From NCBI GenBank assembly GCA_001797905.1, contig MGQS01000007.1:10929-30720 (forward strand): 19,792 bases of DNA, read 5' to 3'. The stretch comes from Deltaproteobacteria bacterium RBG_16_54_11 (GTDB lineage: Bacteria; Desulfobacterota; B13-G15; RBG-16-54-18). Positions 15,316-19,792 of this stretch are shown here, piece after piece (the stretch's first letter is position 1; every line of letters starts with the position of its first letter). Position numbers and translations under genes: made by a program. Below the pieces are notes generated by a model that searched no databases, was not told where the DNA came from, and saw nothing but the letters and a program-made list of their open reading frames with translations.

Positions 15316-15857
15316 GGCGTGTGACCACGGGTATCGCGCTGGGCGCAGCAGCCGGTGTGATCGGGATCTTGGTCTATGAACTGATTGATCAACAAATCGT
15401 TGGGTGGTTGACCACCGGCGTCCTCCTCGGGATCGCCGCTCACTTTCCTCGCCGAGCCGAAGGAAGGTGGCTCTGGTGGGGGATGCTGGGCGGAGGTCTC
15501 ATCTTGGCCAGCTGGCTCGTGGGAAGTGTGGTACAATATCCTATCTTGCTCGCCTGGCCCCTGCTCGGGGCGGTCTTCGGCTTCCTCGCTCCCCCCAACG
15601 GGCTAGGGTGGAGGATCGGCGGGGGCGCCATCGGCCTCATGGCCGGCCTCTTCGGGATGGGCATCCTGCCCCTGATCACCCTTGTCCTCTTACCTGCCCT
15701 CGGGCTTCCCACCACCTTTGACTACGATATGGACGTTCTCGGATTGGTGGTGGCCGGGGCCTTTATCGGTGGGACGACAGCCTGGCTGAAGGGAGATGAG
15801 GGGAAGGTCGCTAAAAAAAGCAAAAGGAGATTTACCTCGCGTGGAAAAAAGAGATAA
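15312..15857 (+). CDS. Polytopic membrane protein of unknown function
   Basis: 181 residues with about five hydrophobic segments (roughly 5-25, 29-44, 54-72, 76-93, 99-125, with a further one near 140-158) rich in Gly, Ala and Leu, and a strongly basic tail from about 160 (KVAKKSKRRFTSRGKKR) that would lie in the cytoplasm. No catalytic motif or known family was recognised. It overlaps the lipoprotein stop by ATGA and runs into the start of the DUF362 gene, so all three proteins are probably made together and may act at the same membrane site. Confidence 0.75.
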   Translation: MRRVTTGIALGAAAGVIGILVYELIDQQIVGWLTTGVLLGIAAHFPRRAEGRWLWWGMLGGGLILASWLVGSVVQYPILLAWPLLGAVFGFLAPPNGLGWRIGGGAIGLMAGLFGMGILPLITLVLLPALGLPTTFDYDMDVLGLVVAGAFIGGTTAWLKGDEGKVAKKSKRRFTSRGKKR

Positions 15858-16905
15858 CAAAGAGCTATCCCGCCGGGATTTCATCAAATTGGCCGTGGGC
15901 GGTACGGTGGCCCTATCGACCCTGGGATCTGGATGCCTCCGAGGGGCTCAAGGGCCCCGATCGGGGATCCCGAATCCCTTTATGCAGGGGGGCAAGCCCC
16001 TGGTGGTCTCGGTCCAGGGCAAGGATCCGGAGCGGATGCTCCGCGCTGCCCTGGAGGCCATCGGTAGCCTCCAGCCCCTGGTAGGCGGGGGCACAGAGGC
16101 CCTCATCAAACCCAACTTCATCTTCCGCCAACCCTATCCCATCACCACCGATCCGGAGATGATCTTCCTCGTGGCCCGCCTCCTGCGAGAGGCAGGGACC
16201 CCAAGGGTCGAGGTCTTTGACGCCCCGGGGACCTACCTCATAGGGACGGAACGGGAGACCTTCGACTTCAACAACATCGTCCGCAGGGGGCGAGAGCAAG
16301 GGATTGCAGTCACCATGGGCGACGCCGGCCGCCGCCGGGAATATGTGAAGACCAGAAAAGCAGGTTGGCGGGCCTATCCCGAGATCATCGTGCACAAGAA
16401 GGTCCATCAAGCCCCGATCATCGTCAACATGCCCTGCTTGAAGAGGCACCACTCTTCCTTTCTCACCTGCGCCCTGAAGAACCAGTTTGGGGCCATCTAC
16501 GGGGCTCAGCGCTGGGACTCGCACATCCGGGGAGAGGGGATCCAAAAAGGAATGAAGGGCGCTGACGCGCGGACCAAGGCCCCGTTCCGCGATGAGACCC
16601 ACTTCATGACCGCCCTGGCCGAGTTCGCCGATGCGGTGCGCCCCGAGCTCTCCATCGTGGATGCCAGGGCTATCCTCATCAAAGGGGGCCCCACCAGGGG
16701 CAAAGGGGAGATCAGGGAGGGGGTCAACCGCATCATCCTGAGCGGGGACATGGTGGCCCTGGACGCCTACTGTTCACGCCTCATGGAGGAGTACGATGAT
16801 ACCTACACCACCGAGATGATCGTCCCCTACCTTCGCGTGGCCGAACGGCTGGGGCTGGGTACGATGAATCTGAAGAAGGCCAAGGTGATCGAGATCAAGG
16901 CATGA
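15841..16905 (+). CDS. DUF362 protein with twin-arginine signal
   Basis: 354 residues from GTG at 15841, chosen because AAAGGAGA lies about 10 bases upstream and the result is a typical Tat signal: SRRDFIKLAVGG with the twin Arg at 11-12, hydrophobic core, then LGSGC, a possible lipidation Cys. An in-frame ATG at 15796 would add 15 residues. DUF362 features follow in order: ALIKPNFIFRQPYPITTDPE, MPCLKRHHSSFLTCALKNQFG, LSIVDARAILIKGGPTRGKG and GDMVALDAYCSRLM. Members are often linked to redox or ferredoxin-type proteins; this one has no 4Fe-4S cysteine cluster. Export folded through Tat suggests a periplasmic cofactor-binding role. It overlaps the preceding gene by 17 bases. Confidence 0.88.
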   Translation: MEKRDNKELSRRDFIKLAVGGTVALSTLGSGCLRGAQGPRSGIPNPFMQGGKPLVVSVQGKDPERMLRAALEAIGSLQPLVGGGTEALIKPNFIFRQPYPITTDPEMIFLVARLLREAGTPRVEVFDAPGTYLIGTERETFDFNNIVRRGREQGIAVTMGDAGRRREYVKTRKAGWRAYPEIIVHKKVHQAPIIVNMPCLKRHHSSFLTCALKNQFGAIYGAQRWDSHIRGEGIQKGMKGADARTKAPFRDETHFMTALAEFADAVRPELSIVDARAILIKGGPTRGKGEIREGVNRIILSGDMVALDAYCSRLMEEYDDTYTTEMIVPYLRVAERLGLGTMNLKKAKVIEIKA

Positions 16906-16990
16906 AATCGGGGTCACGTCACATCTCAACACACCTCTTCTCCTGGCCAGTTGATCAAGTCTGCCTAACATTGTCTCCTCTATAGGCCTA

Positions 16991-17161
16991 TCAATTAGGC
17001 GCGCAGTGCGCCGGCGCCCAATGTCCATTGGGCGCATGATGTCCAGGAACCCAGTGATGTCCCGGCGGGCAACGCCGCCCTCGCGGTGCGCAGGAGAATA
17101 AGAGAGCGCTGAGAAACACTATTACGAGAAAGCTGGTCATTATTTTTATAAGCCGGGACAT
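16991..17161 (-). CDS. Small His/Trp-rich lipoprotein (56 aa) with tandem WVPGH-type repeats
   Basis: ATG at 17161 to TGA at 16991-16993. A very good GGGAGGAGGG ribosome-binding site precedes the ATG. Residues 1-23 form a lipoprotein signal ending LLFSC, with Cys24 as the lipid anchor. The mature peptide is about 33 residues and consists largely of two imperfect copies of a unit, GHHWVPGHHAPN (35-46) and GHWAPAHCAPN (46-56, sharing the Asn/Gly edge). It holds six His, two Trp and two further Cys, and resembles the WxxGxW-repeat proteins. Metal binding or cell-envelope interaction is inference. The inverted repeats visible in the DNA here (for example 17014-17035) come from this repeat coding. 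It lies 82 bases beyond the kinase gene on the same strand and may belong to that transcript. Confidence 0.72.
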   Translation of the reverse strand: MSRLIKIMTSFLVIVFLSALLFSCAPRGRRCPPGHHWVPGHHAPNGHWAPAHCAPN

Positions 17162-17241
17162 AACCCTCCTCCCTTACAGGTTGCATCGCGGATCGTAACC
17201 CAATCGCATCACCTCTACGCCTGTGCGACACATAACCCTGC

Positions 17242-17256
17242 GGTTACCTGGTAACC
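17242..17256. repeat. 15-bp perfect palindrome at the kinase stop codon
   Basis: GGTTACCTGGTAACC: two 7-base arms around one central T, overlapping the last codons and stop of the kinase gene. It could be a protein-binding site or a coincidence; the single-base centre makes it a poor RNA hairpin. Confidence 0.4.
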
Positions 17257-17846
17257 TTGCCTATCACATACCACTCGTCATCTGAATCCGAGGCCGTGTC
17301 TACCACCAGATGGACAATGGAAAGGGTCGGGTATTGCCTCTTGAACATATCAAGGTCCACGGGTTCGAAGCGTTCCTTATTATTAAAGTATGCCTGGGGA
17401 GTCAGGGCATTGGATTCATAGTTTTCCTTTGTCCTCTTTGAGATCTTTGCCAGGGAATACTCCTCGGGACACTGGGTCTGCTGGATAATAAAGGTCTTAT
17501 TGTTTTTTGCGGCCACCTCCGCAGCCCTCATCCTGAGCCTCTGACTGATAAAGGTCGCGTCCATAATGACCCCTTTGCCCTGGGAGGCGAGATCGTCTGC
17601 CCTGGAGAACATCGCGTCATAGACCAGCCGTCGCTTGTCCATGTTCGCGGCTACTTTTTCATCGAATATGTCCTCATTCTTGAGCACCTCTTTACGAATG
17701 AGATCCGTACGCAGCATTGCATAGCCCTTGAGCCGCGCGACAACCTCCATGGTCTCCGTTTTGTTGGTGGCGGGAAGCCCGCAGGCGATCAGAACAGCAG
17801 CATCCTCCATCTCCTTCTTGACAAATTCCTTAAATGGTATCCTCAT
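17244..17846 (-). CDS. P-loop kinase of the AAA_33/zeta-toxin-like type with unusual Walker A
   Basis: 200 residues from ATG at 17846, which overlaps the PHP stop as ATGA; a longer frame reaching 18038 is only read-through opposite the PHP frame and is rejected. The nucleotide-binding loop reads GLPATNKT (23-30), with Asn where the Walker A glycine before Lys is expected. Then come LRTDLIRKE (about 45-53) and VIMDATFISQRLR, a Walker-B-like strand, as in the ATP-binding half of fused APH/AAA_33 proteins, gluconate kinases and zeta toxins. It presumably phosphorylates a small molecule, unidentified. The matching APH-fold half is encoded two genes upstream (18810-19792) with a PHP gene between, so the three products may act on one substrate. 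Confidence 0.85.
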   Translation of the reverse strand: MRIPFKEFVKKEMEDAAVLIACGLPATNKTETMEVVARLKGYAMLRTDLIRKEVLKNEDIFDEKVAANMDKRRLVYDAMFSRADDLASQGKGVIMDATFISQRLRMRAAEVAAKNNKTFIIQQTQCPEEYSLAKISKRTKENYESNALTPQAYFNNKERFEPVDLDMFKRQYPTLSIVHLVVDTASDSDDEWYVIGKVTR

Positions 17847-18751
17847 CGTGTAGCTCCTCGAACAGCTGCATGTAGCCCTTGCAAAAATTGCGCCCCCACA
17901 TAATCCGGGATATCCACCTCCCCCATCAACACGGGATGCTGATGACAGTCGGATCCGCCAGTGACAACGAGCCCCCTCCTCCGGGCAAAGGTCGTGTATG
18001 CCGCGGTGGTCTCGGTATCGTGCCGGGAGTGCCAGCACTCAATCCCATCGATATCTGCCATCATGGCCTCGCGAATGATCTGCAATTGTTCCTTCACTGA
18101 GGAGGTCAGAGTCGCCAACGAGGTGCCGTTCGGATCGTTGGGATGGGCGAGTATGAGCTTTCCTCCGGCGCCGCGGATGAGCTCAGCGGCCTCCTTCAGA
18201 CTCAACGGCATCTTTGGCACATCGCACGCCACCAGATATCGGTCGAATGCCTCCTGCAGGGTAGCCACAATGCCCTTGTTGACCATATACGTGGCAATGT
18301 GGGGCCTGCCGAGGGCGCCATCGACGCCGGCCTCAATGGCATCGAGGTCTGCAACGGTAAAGGCCGGCAGGTCTTCTTTGGCAAACGCGCGGTTTAGATT
18401 CTCCAGGATTTGCTTTGCCCGCTCCTTCCTGTAATCCCTGAGGGCCTCGAGTTTCTCAACGAGCACGGCGTTGTCGATATCATACTGATATCCAAGGCAA
18501 TCGAGGGAGACGGGTTTACCCCCCTTGTATCCCGGATGGGAGAAGGTCACGTTCAATTCCACCCCGGTGATATACGCAATGCCGTACGATCGGGCCAGCT
18601 CAATGGCAAGCCCCTGGGCGTGGATGGAATCGTGGTCGGTGATCGAAAGCAGATCGATCTGCCTTCTCTCGGCGCCTTCGGCAAAGATATCTTTTAGATT
18701 CCAGTGCCCGTCTGATCCCTCTTTTGAGTGTATGTGAAGGTCTATCTTCAT
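17843..18751 (-). CDS. PHP-domain metal-dependent phosphoesterase
   Basis: 302 residues. PHP enzymes hydrolyse phosphoester bonds with two or three metal ions; the TrpH/RNase AM branch acts on nucleoside 3',5'-bisphosphates and short RNAs. Visible metal ligands: DLHIHS (4-9), TDHD (38-41), GVELN with Glu (about 64), HPND (about 208), ECWHSRHD and GSDCHQHP near 272. The helical insertion typical of TrpH-like proteins lies between about 90 and 190. It starts at ATG 18751 with a good promoter of its own and ends in an ATGA overlap with the P-loop kinase gene, so these two are tightly coupled. The substrate cannot be predicted from sequence alone. Confidence 0.9.
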   Translation of the reverse strand: MKIDLHIHSKEGSDGHWNLKDIFAEGAERRQIDLLSITDHDSIHAQGLAIELARSYGIAYITGVELNVTFSHPGYKGGKPVSLDCLGYQYDIDNAVLVEKLEALRDYRKERAKQILENLNRAFAKEDLPAFTVADLDAIEAGVDGALGRPHIATYMVNKGIVATLQEAFDRYLVACDVPKMPLSLKEAAELIRGAGGKLILAHPNDPNGTSLATLTSSVKEQLQIIREAMMADIDGIECWHSRHDTETTAAYTTFARRRGLVVTGGSDCHQHPVLMGEVDIPDYVGAQFLQGLHAAVRGATR

Positions 18752-18768
18752 CGCTTAGTTTTTTTCTC

Positions 18769-18797
18769 AGTATATGAAACCCCTTCGCCCCCGTCAA
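18769..18797 (-). promoter_or_regulatory. Sigma-70 promoter before the PHP gene
   Basis: On the minus strand TTGACG (18792-18797) and TATACT (18769-18774) are exactly 17 bases apart, about 18 bases before the PHP ATG. The PHP-kinase pair can thus be transcribed independently of the phosphotransferase gene. Confidence 0.65.
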
Positions 18798-18809
18798 GGC
18801 AATACCCCC

Positions 18810-19792
18810 TTAGATATCACCTCTGACATAGCGCAGGGCAAGGTCATAGTATTTCGTTGCCTGTCGAAGGACTTCCCCCTTTGCCTTCTCATCAAGCGCC
18901 GAATCATCGAGCATGAATGAGGTTACCTTGGCCCTCACATAGGCCCGGTAAATCTTGTAGAAGGTAAGGACCCCTGCCGCGCCAAGATCGCCGGAGGCCT
19001 CGGTGTATGCATCAACGAAGATTCTCGCGAGATCGGGATATCCATTAAAATCCAAATCCATGGCAAGAAACGCTACGTCTGAGGCCACGTCGCCGAAGCG
19101 AAAGCGTTCATTGAACTCGATGCAGTCGAAGATATATATGTGATCCCCTTCCACACAGATGTGCTGCAGATGCAGATCGCCGTGGCAGTCCTTGATCCAG
19201 CCCTGCGCCATCCGCCGCGCGAAGCGCGCTCTATTTTTTTTCATAAAAAACAGGCTCCATCGCTCGATGGATTCGAAGGCCTCTTTGGTAACGGGACCGC
19301 CGATATATTTCCTGGTCTGCTCGAAGTTTTCCTTCACGTTGGTGGAGATGACCTCCAGTGCGCCAAAGGCCCTGGCCTTCTCATCGCTGGGGATGGCTGC
19401 ATAAGCACTGGCAAGGTGCCCCCCGAGGCGCTGCATGGTCTCAGGACCAACCTTGCCTGCGCGCAAGAGCCGGTAGAGCATCTGATCCTCCTCGATGCGC
19501 CTCATCTTGACGGCGTATTCTATCACCGCCGTCTCATCTCCCAGCCGGAAAGAATCACCGACAAGGGAGATGGGGACGACTGCAAGGTAGACATCGGGGG
19601 AGAATCGTTTGTTGAGCCTCACCTCTTGCCGACAAAAATAGCTCCGTTTCTCCAGGGTGGTAAAATCAAGAAAGCCGAAGTCCACCGGCTTTTTGACCTT
19701 ATAGACGACCTCTCCGCAGAGGAAGAGATACGAGATGTGGGTCTGGATGAGATCCACCTGCTCCGGGTGATGGGGATAAAAGGCGGGATCGA
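18810..19792 (-). CDS. Aminoglycoside-phosphotransferase-fold (APH) protein, N-terminus cut by window edge
   Basis: At least 327 residues are visible and the frame continues beyond base 19792 (residues YPHHPEQVDLIQTHIS precede the first in-frame GTG at 19757, as in full-length relatives), so that GTG is not the true start. Family hallmarks: YKVKKPVDFGFLDFTTLEKR near the nucleotide-binding Lys, CHGDLHLQHI with the catalytic Asp, and IFDCIEFNERFRFGDVASD with the metal-binding Asp. This type of protein normally carries a C-terminal AAA_33 kinase domain after about residue 330; here the protein stops, and that domain is encoded separately at 17244-17846. Substrate unknown; antibiotic resistance should not be assumed. 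Confidence 0.88.
   Translation of the reverse strand, partial: DPAFYPHHPEQVDLIQTHISYLFLCGEVVYKVKKPVDFGFLDFTTLEKRSYFCRQEVRLNKRFSPDVYLAVVPISLVGDSFRLGDETAVIEYAVKMRRIEEDQMLYRLLRAGKVGPETMQRLGGHLASAYAAIPSDEKARAFGALEVISTNVKENFEQTRKYIGGPVTKEAFESIERWSLFFMKKNRARFARRMAQGWIKDCHGDLHLQHICVEGDHIYIFDCIEFNERFRFGDVASDVAFLAMDLDFNGYPDLARIFVDAYTEASGDLGAAGVLTFYKIYRAYVRAKVTSFMLDDSALDEKAKGEVLRQATKYYDLALRYVRGDI

Noticed and set aside
17014..17035. Strong inverted repeat (GCGCCCAATG against CATTGGGCGC) as a terminator or REP element
   Set aside because: It lies inside the small lipoprotein ORF and is accounted for by its repeated coding units; no T-run follows.
16774..17037. 87-residue minus-strand frame overlapping DUF362, with an internal ATG preceded by GAGGAG
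   Set aside because: The ribosome-binding-like sequence is attractive, but nearly all of the frame is antisense to the conserved DUF362 C-terminus and it also overlaps the small lipoprotein.
17847..18038. N-terminal extension of the P-loop kinase
   Set aside because: It lies inside the PHP gene in another frame and shows no kinase-like sequence; the ATG at 17846 with ATGA overlap explains the start.

Overview
The window comes from a Gram-negative bacterial chromosome of roughly 55-58% GC by eye. It is probably an anaerobe of the deltaproteobacterial (Desulfobacterota-like) type. The evidence is a long YidC with a periplasmic domain, lipoprotein and Tat signals, a formate-tetrahydrofolate ligase, ThyX as the visible thymidylate synthase, a B12-binding radical SAM enzyme, and the order rpmH-rnpA-yidD-yidC-jag-mnmE. 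The taxonomic placement is inference.

Left part (1-7276, all minus strand). This is the conserved origin-proximal run rpmH-rnpA-yidD-yidC-jag-mnmE, which joins ribosome and RNase P maturation, membrane-protein insertion, an RNA-binding regulator and tRNA modification. A 16-bp site identical to the classical parS centromere sequence lies in the jag-mnmE spacer, so this is very probably the origin/centromere domain. Beyond mnmE the expected mnmG/rsmG/parAB genes are absent. Instead there is an AT-rich stretch with a GT-C glycosyltransferase, a small overlapping ORF and a SAM methyltransferase cut by the window edge.

Middle part (7277-12766). A divergent promoter region separates rpmH from fhs, which ends in a textbook terminator. 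Then come thyX (minus), an isolated ketosynthase homologue that has lost all three catalytic residues (plus), and hemC (minus). hemC is preceded by a 45-codon ORF that overlaps its GTG start by 4 bases and lies almost on top of a good promoter.

Right part (12923-19792). A B12-binding radical SAM protein is followed by a tightly packed trio: a DUF6599-like lipoprotein, a polytopic membrane protein and a Tat-exported DUF362 protein. A 56-residue His/Trp-rich lipoprotein sits on the minus strand just beyond, too short for usual ORF cut-offs. The end of the window is a minus-strand operon of an APH-fold phosphotransferase (cut by the edge), a PHP phosphoesterase and a P-loop kinase with an odd Walker A. 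The first and last of these are normally two domains of one protein, here separated by the PHP gene.

No rRNA, tRNA, CRISPR array or insertion sequence was recognised.
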